Positions 26,002 to 33,807 of a stretch of 45,989 nt of DNA are shown in pieces (the stretch's first letter is position 1; the number at the start of each line of letters is the position of its first letter). The notes beneath the pieces are model-generated. The model did not search any database, was not told the DNA's origin, and saw only the letters and a program-made list of their open reading frames with translations. The position numbers were made by a program, and so were the translations under genes. The DNA comes from JBEKTY01 sp049515555 (GTDB lineage: Bacteria; Planctomycetota; Planctomycetia; Pirellulales; Thermoguttaceae). The stretch is taken from the NCBI GenBank assembly GCA_049515555.1, contig JBEKTY010000054.1:1-45989 (forward strand), read 5' to 3'.

Positions 26002-29000
26002 GTGCACGTCCGCTGCCCCCATTGCCACAACCCGATCGAGGTGGTCGATGCCGACCCCCTCACCGACATTTCTTGCCCAGATTGCGGCAGCAGTTTCAGC
26101 CTGATCAGCGGCGAAACGGCCTCCTATCAGCCCGGGGCCGTCAAGACGATCGGGCACTTCGAGTTGCTGGAAAGCGTCGGCGGAGGGCATTTCGGCACGG
26201 TTTGGAAGGCCCGCGATACCAAGCTCGACCGGATCGTGGCCGTCAAGGTCCCGCGGCGGGGGCAGATCGAGGGGTCGGAGGCCGAGATGTTCGTCCGCGA
26301 GGCCCGCTCAGCGGCACAGGTGAAACACTCCGGCGTCGTCGCCGTGCATGAGGTCGGCCGCGAGGACGACACACTCTACATCGTCAGCGATTTCGTCGAC
26401 GGGTGCAGCCTGAACGACTGGCTTTCCGGGCGGCGATTGACGCCCAGGGAGGCGGCCGAGCTGTGCGTGAAGATCGCCGATGCCCTGCACGCGGCCCATG
26501 AAGCGGGAGTGGTCCACCGCGACCTCAAGCCGGGCAACGTCATGATGGACGTGGCCGGCGAGCCGCACCTGACCGACTTCGGTCTGGCGAAGCGCGAGGC
26601 GGGAGAGATTACGATGACCATCGACGGCCAGGTCCTGGGCACGCCGGCCTACATGTCGCCGGAGCAGGCGCGGGGCGAGGCCCACAAGGCCGACCGCCGC
26701 AGCGATGTCTATTCGCTGGGAGTGATTCTCTTCCAACTGCTGACAGGCGAGCTTCCTTTTCGCGGCGCCCAGCGGATGATGATCGTGCAGATCCTCCAGG
26801 AAGAGCCGCCCAGTCCGCGAAAGTTGCGAAGCAGTGTTCCGCGCGACCTGGAGACGATCTGCCTGAAGTGCCTGGAGAAGGACCCGTCGCGTCGTTACGC
26901 AACGGCCCATGAGTTGGCCGATGATCTGCGGCATTTTCTTGTGGGCGAGCCGATCTACGCCCGGCCGGTGGGGCGGCCCGAGTGGCTGTGGCGCTGGTGC
27001 AAGCGCAACCGTTCGATTGCGATCTTGATAAGCGCGGTCGTGTTGTGCCTTCTGGGGGGGACGGCCGTTTCGGTCTCGCTTGCCATGATAGCGAGCAACC
27101 GCGCTGAGGTCGCGATCAGAGAACGACAGCACGCCGAGAATGAACGACAGCGCGCCGAGGATGAACGGCGGCGGGCCGATACAAACGCCGCTCGCGCCAA
27201 CCAAAAAGCGGCGGAAGCCCAGGTAGAAAAGCGACGTGCTGACGCGAAGGCAGCAGAGGCCCTCGCCGAGAAGCAACGTGCTGACGACAAGGCAGTGGAG
27301 GCCCTCGCCGAAAAGCAACGTGCTAGCGAGAAGGCAGCGGAAGCCCTGGCAGAAAGGGACCATACCGAAAGGCTATTGTATGCCGGCCAAATCGCTTTGG
27401 CATTACGCGAATGGGAAACGAATAATGTTGCTGGGGCTTGGCAACATCTGGATGGCTGCCGTGCGGACTTCCGCGGCTGGGAACACAACTATCTTTACAC
27501 GTCGTTCACAAAGAACCAACGAACGCTGAAGGGGCACAGGGGAGGACGCACCCTCATGGTCTACGTCAGCTCGGACAACAAGCAGATGATTGCCAGCCGC
27601 ATTATGGGCGGTGTGCTGAGCGTGGCCTTCAGTCCGGACGGGAAGCGGATCGTCACTGGCGGTTGGGACAAGACGCTAAAGGTATGGGATGCGACGAGTG
27701 GCCAGGAAACGCTCTCGCTCAAAGGGCACACCGGCGGTGTGCTGAGCGTGGCCTTCAGTCCGGACGGGAAGCGGATCGTCAGCGGCAGTTGGGACAAGAC
27801 GCTAAAGGTGTGGGACGCGACGAGTGGCCAGGAAACGCTCACACTCAAAGGGCACACCGGCGGTGTGCTGAGCGTGGCCTTCAGTCCTGACGGGAAGCGA
27901 ATCGTCAGCGGCAGCGATGACAAGACGCTGAAGTTGTGGGACGCGACGAGCGGCCGGGAAACGCTCACACTCGAGGGACACGCGGCCGGTGTGCCGAGCG
28001 TGGCCTTCAGTCCGGACGGGAAGCAGATCGTCAGCGGCAGCGATGACCAGACGCTAAAGTTGTGGGACGCGACGAGTGGCCAGGGAACGCTCTCGCTCAA
28101 AGGGCACACCGGCGGTGTGCTGAGCGTGGCCTTCAGTCCGGACGGGAAGCGGATCGTCAGCGGCAGTTGGGACAAGACACTGAAGGTGTGGGATGCAGTG
28201 AGTGGCCAGGACAAGCTCACACTCAAGCGAGACTCGGACAGGGTGTTGAGCGTGGCCTTCAGTCCGGACGGGAAGCGGATCGTCAGCGGCAACGGTGACG
28301 GCACGCTGAAGGTGTGGGACGCGGCGAATGGCCAGGAAACGTTCACACTCAAGGGACACACCGGCATAGTGTTTTGCGTGGCCTTCAGTCCGGACGGGGA
28401 GCGGGTCGTCAGCGGTAGCGTTGACAATACGCTGAAGGTGTGGGACGTGACGAGCGGCCAGGAGACACTCGCACTGAAGGGGCACAGGGCTGAAGTGACT
28501 TGCGTGGCCTTCAGTCCGGACGGGGAGCGGATCGTCAGCAGTAGCGGTGACCGTACGCTGAAGGTGTGGAACGTGACCGGTGGCCAGGAAACGTTGACGC
28601 TCAATGGGCACGCGGCGGGGGTGAACTGCGTGGCCTTCAGCCCGGACGGGAAGCGGATCGTCAGCGGCAGCGATGACAAAACGCTGAAGATGTGGGACGC
28701 GATGACGGGCCAGGAAACGTTCACACTCGAGGGACACACCGGCGAAGTGTTTTGTGTGGCTTTCAGCCCGGATGGGAAGCGGTTCGTCAGCGGCAGCGCT
28801 GACAAGACGCTGAAGGTTTGGGACGCGACGAGTAGCAAGGAAATGCTCACCCTCACAGGACATTCGGAAAGGGTGTGGAGCGCGGCCTTCAGCCCGGACG
28901 GCAAACGGATCGTTAGCGGCAGCCGTGACCAGACGCTGAGGGTGTGGGACGCGACGGGTGGCCAGGAAACGCTCAGGCTCAACGGGCACACGGATTCGGT

Positions 29001-30144
29001 GCGAACTGTAACCTTCAGCCCGGACGGGAAGCGGATCGTCAGCGGCAGCGCTGACAAGACGCTGAAGGTGTGGGACGCAGTGAATGGCCAGGAAACGCTC
29101 ACAATCAAGGGGCACATTGGTGGAGTGTGGAGCGTGGCCGTCAGCCCGCACGGGGAGCGGATCGTCAGCGGCAGCGATGACCAGACGGTAAAGGTGTGGG
29201 ATGCGGCGAATGGTTACGAAACCCTCACGCTCACGGGGCACTCGTATTTGGTGCGAAGTGTGGCCTTTAGCCCGGACGGGAAGCGGATCATCAGCGGCAG
29301 TGGGGACCAGACGTTGAAGGTGTGGGACGCGTCAAACGGCCATGCGGAGGCGGAGATCTGGCATCGCCGGGGCGACTCATGCGCCGCACAGGGCGATTTG
29401 GGACAGGCAATCGCCGACTATTCGGCCGGTATCCGCTTGTGCCCGGACGACCGGCCGGCCCTTGTGGCCCGCGGCAGACTCTATGGGCGGGTCGCCAAAT
29501 GGCAAGAAGCGCTGGCAGACCTGGACCGGGCCATCGCATTGGATCCTGGTGACGACTGGATCTGGTTCATCTCCGGTGTGCTTCGTCCGCGACTGGGCGA
29601 CATGGCCGGCCATCGCAAGTTCTGTCGCGCTTTCTTGTCGCGTTTTTCCGAGACCAATAACCCCAGGACTGCCCACCGGGTCGTCAAGATTTGCCTTCTC
29701 GTGCCCGACGCGGTCGAGGACCGGAAAGTACTGTCGAGACTGGCCCAACAGGCGGTTATGGCATCGACACATCCCTATTTCCCGTTGTTCCAGCTCGGCA
29801 AGGGGATGGCCGACTACCGCGAGGGTCAGTTCGCCAGCGCGATCCAATGGCTTCGTAGGAGTCAAGAAGCGAAGGACACCGGCGGGTCGCTGCTGGTGAT
29901 GGATGATCTCTTTCTGGCCATGGCGCATTACCGATTGGGCGAGACCGATCAGGCACGCAAGTCGCTTGCCGAGGCCCACCGGGTGCTGGACACCTTGCCT
30001 CCGGCAAATGCCTCCGTCGATTGGGGCCCCATGTGGTTTGATCGTGTGATGTGCGAGATCGTGCATGCCGAGGCTGAGTCACTCCTTGCGCCGTTGAACA
30101 TTTCGCCCCCTTCGGCCGAACAAAGCGGCAAAAAGCAGAAATGA
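26002..30144 (+). CDS. Transmembrane Ser/Thr protein kinase with 14 WD40 repeats and TPR-like C-terminus (1380 aa)
   Basis: I chose GTG 26002 (GAGG six bases upstream). It gives an N-terminal zinc ribbon CPHC...CPDC (residues 5-28). The kinase domain (52-315) has K82, HRDLKPGN (172-179), DFG (192-194) and GTPAYMSPEQ. A transmembrane helix (338-363) and a charged coiled coil (about 366-465, with repeated AEALAEKQRA-type 13-residue units) follow. Fourteen WD40 repeats of exactly 42 residues start at residue 538 and form two seven-bladed propellers' worth. TPR-like helices (about 1120-1345) close the protein. It is convergent with a sigma factor 73 bp away. All catalytic residues are intact. Confidence 0.94.
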   Translation: MHVRCPHCHNPIEVVDADPLTDISCPDCGSSFSLISGETASYQPGAVKTIGHFELLESVGGGHFGTVWKARDTKLDRIVAVKVPRRGQIEGSEAEMFVREARSAAQVKHSGVVAVHEVGREDDTLYIVSDFVDGCSLNDWLSGRRLTPREAAELCVKIADALHAAHEAGVVHRDLKPGNVMMDVAGEPHLTDFGLAKREAGEITMTIDGQVLGTPAYMSPEQARGEAHKADRRSDVYSLGVILFQLLTGELPFRGAQRMMIVQILQEEPPSPRKLRSSVPRDLETICLKCLEKDPSRRYATAHELADDLRHFLVGEPIYARPVGRPEWLWRWCKRNRSIAILISAVVLCLLGGTAVSVSLAMIASNRAEVAIRERQHAENERQRAEDERRRADTNAARANQKAAEAQVEKRRADAKAAEALAEKQRADDKAVEALAEKQRASEKAAEALAERDHTERLLYAGQIALALREWETNNVAGAWQHLDGCRADFRGWEHNYLYTSFTKNQRTLKGHRGGRTLMVYVSSDNKQMIASRIMGGVLSVAFSPDGKRIVTGGWDKTLKVWDATSGQETLSLKGHTGGVLSVAFSPDGKRIVSGSWDKTLKVWDATSGQETLTLKGHTGGVLSVAFSPDGKRIVSGSDDKTLKLWDATSGRETLTLEGHAAGVPSVAFSPDGKQIVSGSDDQTLKLWDATSGQGTLSLKGHTGGVLSVAFSPDGKRIVSGSWDKTLKVWDAVSGQDKLTLKRDSDRVLSVAFSPDGKRIVSGNGDGTLKVWDAANGQETFTLKGHTGIVFCVAFSPDGERVVSGSVDNTLKVWDVTSGQETLALKGHRAEVTCVAFSPDGERIVSSSGDRTLKVWNVTGGQETLTLNGHAAGVNCVAFSPDGKRIVSGSDDKTLKMWDAMTGQETFTLEGHTGEVFCVAFSPDGKRFVSGSADKTLKVWDATSSKEMLTLTGHSERVWSAAFSPDGKRIVSGSRDQTLRVWDATGGQETLRLNGHTDSVRTVTFSPDGKRIVSGSADKTLKVWDAVNGQETLTIKGHIGGVWSVAVSPHGERIVSGSDDQTVKVWDAANGYETLTLTGHSYLVRSVAFSPDGKRIISGSGDQTLKVWDASNGHAEAEIWHRRGDSCAAQGDLGQAIADYSAGIRLCPDDRPALVARGRLYGRVAKWQEALADLDRAIALDPGDDWIWFISGVLRPRLGDMAGHRKFCRAFLSRFSETNNPRTAHRVVKICLLVPDAVEDRKVLSRLAQQAVMASTHPYFPLFQLGKGMADYREGQFASAIQWLRRSQEAKDTGGSLLVMDDLFLAMAHYRLGETDQARKSLAEAHRVLDTLPPANASVDWGPMWFDRVMCEIVHAEAESLLAPLNISPPSAEQSGKKQK
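27613..29343 (+). repeat. Tandem array of 126-bp WD40-coding repeats (14 units)
   Basis: Repeats begin with a Val codon at 27613 and recur every 126 bp to 29251 with no insertion or deletion. The unit reads VxSVAFSPDGKRIVSGSxDKTLKVWDATSGQETLTLKGHTGG. Several units share long identical DNA tracts (units 1, 2, 3 and 5 especially), which suggests recent duplication or gene conversion. Confidence 0.92.
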
Positions 30145-30217
30145 GCGAGTCAGAACGTGAAGGCTTGCCATAAGCACGAAGCTCTGCACGATGTGCCATC
30201 TGCAAAGCTGACCGTCT

Positions 30218-31594
30218 TCAGGGGCAGGACGTGTCGGACAACCGCCGTAAAGCGTCGCCAAGCAACCCGGCAAGTCCATCCTCGATCCAGGTCTCGGCTG
30301 CCAGTTGTTCAAAGGCGGCCCGTAATACCTCGGGGTCCGACTTGCTGATCCGCTCGCCATGGCGGGCCATCGCCGCCGCAATGCTGGCGAAGTAGACGGA
30401 TCGGTGGACCTCGGCCGGCACGTCGCTGGCGCCGGGACTTGTCAGTCGCCGGGCGTGCCGCTTCAGCGCAACGAGCAGACCCAGCGGCGGACATGCGGCA
30501 CCGAGCAGTTCGCCCAGCGTCATCGACACCGCGCGGTGCTCAGAGCGCGTGTCGGCCCCGAACTCCGCCGACAAAACGGGGACAGGCACCTCCCCACCGC
30601 CCGTTTTGGCAGGCCCGTATTTCGCTGGCTCGGAGCCAGTCCCCGTTTTGTTCGGGCCGGGCGACGTGTCGATCCCCAGGTATTCGCCCACGGGCGTTTC
30701 CAGACAGTGCCGCAGCAAATCGGCCACTTCGGCCGGCTGGCAGTTCCCTTCCGGCGTCCCCCGCACGCTGAGCAGGCAGGCCAACTCGCCGGGCTTGCTG
30801 TCGTCCACGGCGGGGAGACGCTCCTGAGCTGGCCCCTGCGGACCGGCGATCAACACGCGATCCCAGTCCACGCCCAACGGCCCCGCGTTCTGCAGAGTCC
30901 GGCACAGGTCGGCAATCTCGGCATCAATCTGCGCGTCGTCAGTGGCATTCTCGGTCTCGGCGATCACCGCGCGGAGCGTCCGCTCGAATTGCCGCTTGGC
31001 CGTGACCAGGGCGTTGGCGGCCTGCTCCGGTGAGCGGAAGGCGAACCGCTCGATCAGGGCCTGATAGGGGGGCGATGGGTTGTCGGTCAGCGTGGGAAGG
31101 ACCACCCGGCATACAAAAAGTTCCCATCGCGCCGTCTGGCCGTCTCTGGCACAATCGCGCTTCATGCGGCGAAGCGTTTCCTGAAGGACCTGCCGGGCCC
31201 ACTCCAACTCGAACACGTCGTACACGGCTTCGCCAGGGGATTGAAGGTCCAGGGCGACTTCTTTCGGTGCGGACTTGCCAAGTTCCGTGAAGACGTAGTT
31301 CTGCAGCGACTTCAGCAGGAATGAGCGGAAGCGGCCCCTCGTGGCGTCGGCTTTCACTAGCAACTCGCGTTCCAAAACCTGGCGGGCGACGAACCCCTGG
31401 AGCAGATCCTCGGCCCGATGGGGTTCGATCCGTCGGCGATAGAGCAGGTGGGCCCGGAGAGCCGGCAGGTACAGCCGCAAGAGTTCATCAAGCGCTTCGC
31501 GGCGTCTCAGGGAATCTTCGGCGCGGGCCGAGAAGATCAGCGACCAGTGCGTGGACGGGAACCCGCCAATTTGCGGGTGGTCTTTCGCAGCCAT
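30218..31594 (-). CDS. Large sigma-70-family (ECF-like) factor with C-terminal extension (458 aa)
   Basis: The start MAAKDHPQIGGFPSTHWSLIFSARAED fits the planctomycete sigma type with an 'FPxTxWSLI' N-terminus. Region-2-like sequence follows: LYLPALRAHLLYRRRIEPHRAEDLLQGFVARQVLE and DATRGRFRSFLLKSLQNYV. A region-4-like part (FAFRSPEQAANALVTAKRQFERTLRAVI) comes next. The C-terminal 200 residues are unusual and include an 81-bp repeat insert (30571-30651), then helices ending near SDTSCP. ATG 31594 has AGGGGAA upstream; an in-frame ATG at 31630 adds 12 residues. It is convergent with the WD40 kinase, so the pair is linked by neighbourhood, not by an operon. Confidence 0.8.
   Translation of the reverse strand: MAAKDHPQIGGFPSTHWSLIFSARAEDSLRRREALDELLRLYLPALRAHLLYRRRIEPHRAEDLLQGFVARQVLERELLVKADATRGRFRSFLLKSLQNYVFTELGKSAPKEVALDLQSPGEAVYDVFELEWARQVLQETLRRMKRDCARDGQTARWELFVCRVVLPTLTDNPSPPYQALIERFAFRSPEQAANALVTAKRQFERTLRAVIAETENATDDAQIDAEIADLCRTLQNAGPLGVDWDRVLIAGPQGPAQERLPAVDDSKPGELACLLSVRGTPEGNCQPAEVADLLRHCLETPVGEYLGIDTSPGPNKTGTGSEPAKYGPAKTGGGEVPVPVLSAEFGADTRSEHRAVSMTLGELLGAACPPLGLLVALKRHARRLTSPGASDVPAEVHRSVYFASIAAAMARHGERISKSDPEVLRAAFEQLAAETWIEDGLAGLLGDALRRLSDTSCP
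30571..30651. repeat. REP-like palindromic element inserted in frame in the sigma-factor gene
   Basis: The left end ACAAAACGGGGACAGG (from 30571) is inverted at the right end as CCAGTCCCCGTTTTGT (to 30651). Internal CCCGTTTTGGC and a GGCTCGGAGCC palindrome are also present. The 81 bp equal 27 codons and leave the frame open, encoding NKTGTGSEPAKYGPAKTGGG and then EVPVPVL. It is distinct from, but related in its GGGGAC core to, the copies at 7349 and 8971. Confidence 0.85.
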
Positions 31595-31772
31595 AACTTG
31601 TGTTCCCCTAAGCCGTTCGGTCCGAATCACCGTCCGCTAGCGTACCGCGCCCTGGGTGCCAGTCAACCCGTTGGCGGAAATTCGGACGGTTTCTTGGCCC
31701 GCGGCGCAAGATCGGGCCAGGCCGGCTGTAGTAGATGGTGTTCCAAGACCCATCAATAAAATGAGGACTGCC

Positions 31773-32180
31773 ATGAACAGTCATTACCACGTTCGTCCAG
31801 TCGGTTGCGGGGTGAACTTGCTCGAATCGCTCTACCAGGACTTGAGCCTGGAATTGGCGTGGCTCGCTGCGGAACCCAAGGCAAACGATGGTTGGCCGCG
31901 GTTACGGACCATCCTCGCGGCCCTGCCGCTGACGACGACGGAATACGCCGTGGCCGTAAACCGACTGGCCAGCGCGGAACTGTACGCCGCCCAGGGTGAG
32001 TTGGGGGCCCTAAAGTTCGAGTTGACCCAGCTCGCCCGCAAACTGACATCCCTCGGCAAGGCCAGCGGGGCGCACGCCGAGTGCTGCGCGGGCGATCTCT
32101 CCCGTAAACTAATGAGGGGACCAGTGCGGGGCGTTAGGGGCATCCGACGTTGGTGGGATTTCTTCTACGAATGCGATTGA
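31773..32180 (+). CDS. Hypothetical 135-aa protein, first gene of AAA+ ATPase unit
   Basis: The product is a small helical, soluble-looking protein with no signal peptide. It contains LLESLYQDLSLELAWLAAEPKAN and TTTEYAVAVNRLASAELYAAQGELGALKFELTQLARKL, the latter suggesting a long helix hairpin. The end is basic and aromatic (RGIRRWWDFFYECD). GAGG lies six bases before ATG 31773; an in-frame ATG at 31761 is possible. It ends 20 bp before the ATPase start on the same strand, so co-transcription is likely. I do not recognise the family. A role as an adaptor or partner of the ATPase is inference. Confidence 0.65.
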   Translation: MNSHYHVRPVGCGVNLLESLYQDLSLELAWLAAEPKANDGWPRLRTILAALPLTTTEYAVAVNRLASAELYAAQGELGALKFELTQLARKLTSLGKASGAHAECCAGDLSRKLMRGPVRGVRGIRRWWDFFYECD

Positions 32181-32200
32181 CCTGCACAAGGAGGCCAACA

Positions 32201-33664
32201 ATGGACTGGGGTTCGGCACTTATCGGCGGTGCGGCAACTTTGTGCCTGCAAACGATTGCAGGAGCCGTGCCCAAGTGGAGGCGACGGGAGGAGCCACCTA
32301 CCTGCTTGGACAACCGGCCCCTCATTCGGCCTCTCATCGAGAACCACTTTCGCCCCGTCGCCACCGACAATATCACGATCTCGGAGCGGAGGTTTCCGTT
32401 CCGGGTCCGCGCCGACTTGCAGCGGGCCATGGATCGCCTTTTCGCCGCCGGGACAACAGTCACTTACTTCTGCGGAGTTGAGAAGGAATACTGCGGCGAC
32501 GGACTCAAGTTCACGCACTTACTCGTCGATTCGCACCCGCCTGCCCTGTCAGTGCCCCCTCAGTACGAAGAAGTGGATATCGGGGAGGCCGAGCCGGTAC
32601 GTTGCCTGAAGAACGGCCTGTGGTTGCTCAACGACGGAGGCAACAAGTACGTGGTGCTGCTGGGCCCTGCCGGCTACTGCGGGCAGGCCACCGGCATCCT
32701 GTTCCAGATCGCCGCGGCCAACGACCGGGAGGGAACAAGGATCACTCAGGCATTCTTCAAGCACCTGGAAGCCTCAGTCCTCAAAGCCGAATCCTACCGA
32801 GGCAAGGTGCTGTCTTTGGAGTTGGGCGAGAATTCCTACTCCGGGGAATCCAGGGGGATCATGGTCCACCGCCTTCGCACCGTCACGCGGGAGCAGGTCG
32901 TCCTTCCCAAGAAGACCCTGGAACTCCTGGAACGCAACGTCATCCAGTTCGTCAAGCGGCGAGAGCAGCTTTCCCGGTATCGGCAAGCCACTCGGAAAGG
33001 AATCCTGTTCTATGGCCCTCCGGGGACTGGAAAGACGCACACGATCCATTATCTAGCGGGAACGCTTGCCGGGCACACGACTTTGTTGATCTCGGCAGAG
33101 CAGGTGTGGCTGCTGTCCGAGTACATGACCCTGGCGAGGCTGCTTCAGCCGAGCGTTGTCGTGATCGAGGACGCCGACCTGATCGCCCGCGAGCGGTCCC
33201 AAATGGGCGCCTGTGAGGAAGTCCTCCTCAACAAGCTCCTCAACGAAATGGACGGCTTGAAGGAAGACGCCGATATTCTCTTCATTCTCACCACCAACCG
33301 GCCCGAGGCCCTGGAAGGCGCCCTTACTTCCCGGCCCGGACGCATTGACCAGGCCATTGAGTACCCGCTGCCTGACGAGGAAGGGCGGGAGAAGCTCATT
33401 CGCCTCTACGCTCAGGGGATCGACCTCACCGACGATCTCATTCATACCCTCGTGCAACGCACGGATCGCGCAAGCCCGGCCTTCATCAAGGAATTGATGC
33501 GGCGATCCGTGCAGTTTCATCTGGAGCGCTCAGACGACGCGCATCTTGAACTGGCGGACGTCGAGAGCGCCCTGGACGAGTTGCTTTGCAGCGGGGGCTC
33601 GCTCAACGCGAAACTATTGGGAGCAGCAATCGGCCATGAAGAAGACCGTTCATGCCAACGATGA
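32201..33664 (+). CDS. AAA+ ATPase with unrecognised N-terminal domain (487 aa)
   Basis: ATG 32201 follows a strong AAGGAGG. An N-terminal, mildly hydrophobic segment (WGSALIGGAATLCLQTIAGAV) might anchor the protein, followed by an N-domain of about 230 residues of unknown family. The AAA module has Walker A GPPGTGKT (272-279) and Walker B VVVIEDAD (319-326). Its acidic pair is in ED order, as in Bcs1-like proteins, not the DE order of FtsH/p97. Sensor-1 TTNRPE (N366) and arginine-finger region SRPGRID (378-383) are also present. No protease domain follows. Its stop overlaps the start of a 36-aa ORF. An unfoldase or remodelling role is inference. Confidence 0.88.
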   Translation: MDWGSALIGGAATLCLQTIAGAVPKWRRREEPPTCLDNRPLIRPLIENHFRPVATDNITISERRFPFRVRADLQRAMDRLFAAGTTVTYFCGVEKEYCGDGLKFTHLLVDSHPPALSVPPQYEEVDIGEAEPVRCLKNGLWLLNDGGNKYVVLLGPAGYCGQATGILFQIAAANDREGTRITQAFFKHLEASVLKAESYRGKVLSLELGENSYSGESRGIMVHRLRTVTREQVVLPKKTLELLERNVIQFVKRREQLSRYRQATRKGILFYGPPGTGKTHTIHYLAGTLAGHTTLLISAEQVWLLSEYMTLARLLQPSVVVIEDADLIARERSQMGACEEVLLNKLLNEMDGLKEDADILFILTTNRPEALEGALTSRPGRIDQAIEYPLPDEEGREKLIRLYAQGIDLTDDLIHTLVQRTDRASPAFIKELMRRSVQFHLERSDDAHLELADVESALDELLCSGGSLNAKLLGAAIGHEEDRSCQR

Positions 33665-33771
33665 AACGAATCTACACCCTCACCATCCAGGCCGACAAAG
33701 CCATTATCACCCTCGCCGACGAGCATGTCCTATCCGAAGGTCTTCCGTTGGAAATCAAGGTGCAACACTGA
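33661..33771 (+). CDS. 36-residue small ORF translationally coupled to the AAA+ ATPase
   Basis: ATG 33661 overlaps the ATPase stop (ATGA, 33661-33664). The frame encodes MKRIYTLTIQADKAIITLAD and then EHVLSEGLPLEIKVQH, ending at TGA 33769-33771. Its composition alternates hydrophobic and polar residues (beta-strand-like) and looks protein-like rather than random. It has no signal peptide or cysteines. The ORF ends 37 bp before the end of the convergent beta-helix gene. It may be a coupled micro-protein, a peptide substrate of the ATPase, or the remnant of a longer third gene. I cannot decide between these. Confidence 0.5.
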   Translation: MKRIYTLTIQADKAIITLADEHVLSEGLPLEIKVQH

Positions 33772-33807
33772 GAACACTCACCCACACAGCACGGGCTGAC
33801 GATTCTT

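Noticed and set aside
27561..29117. Long minus-strand open frame with repetitive 'VASHTFSVLSxLPLTIRFPSGLKATL' units
   Set aside because: It is the reverse translation of the WD40 repeat array; the periodicity comes from the plus-strand gene.
27613..29343. 126-bp repeat considered as a non-coding satellite or CRISPR-like array
   Set aside because: The frame is open throughout and encodes canonical WD40 units inside a kinase.
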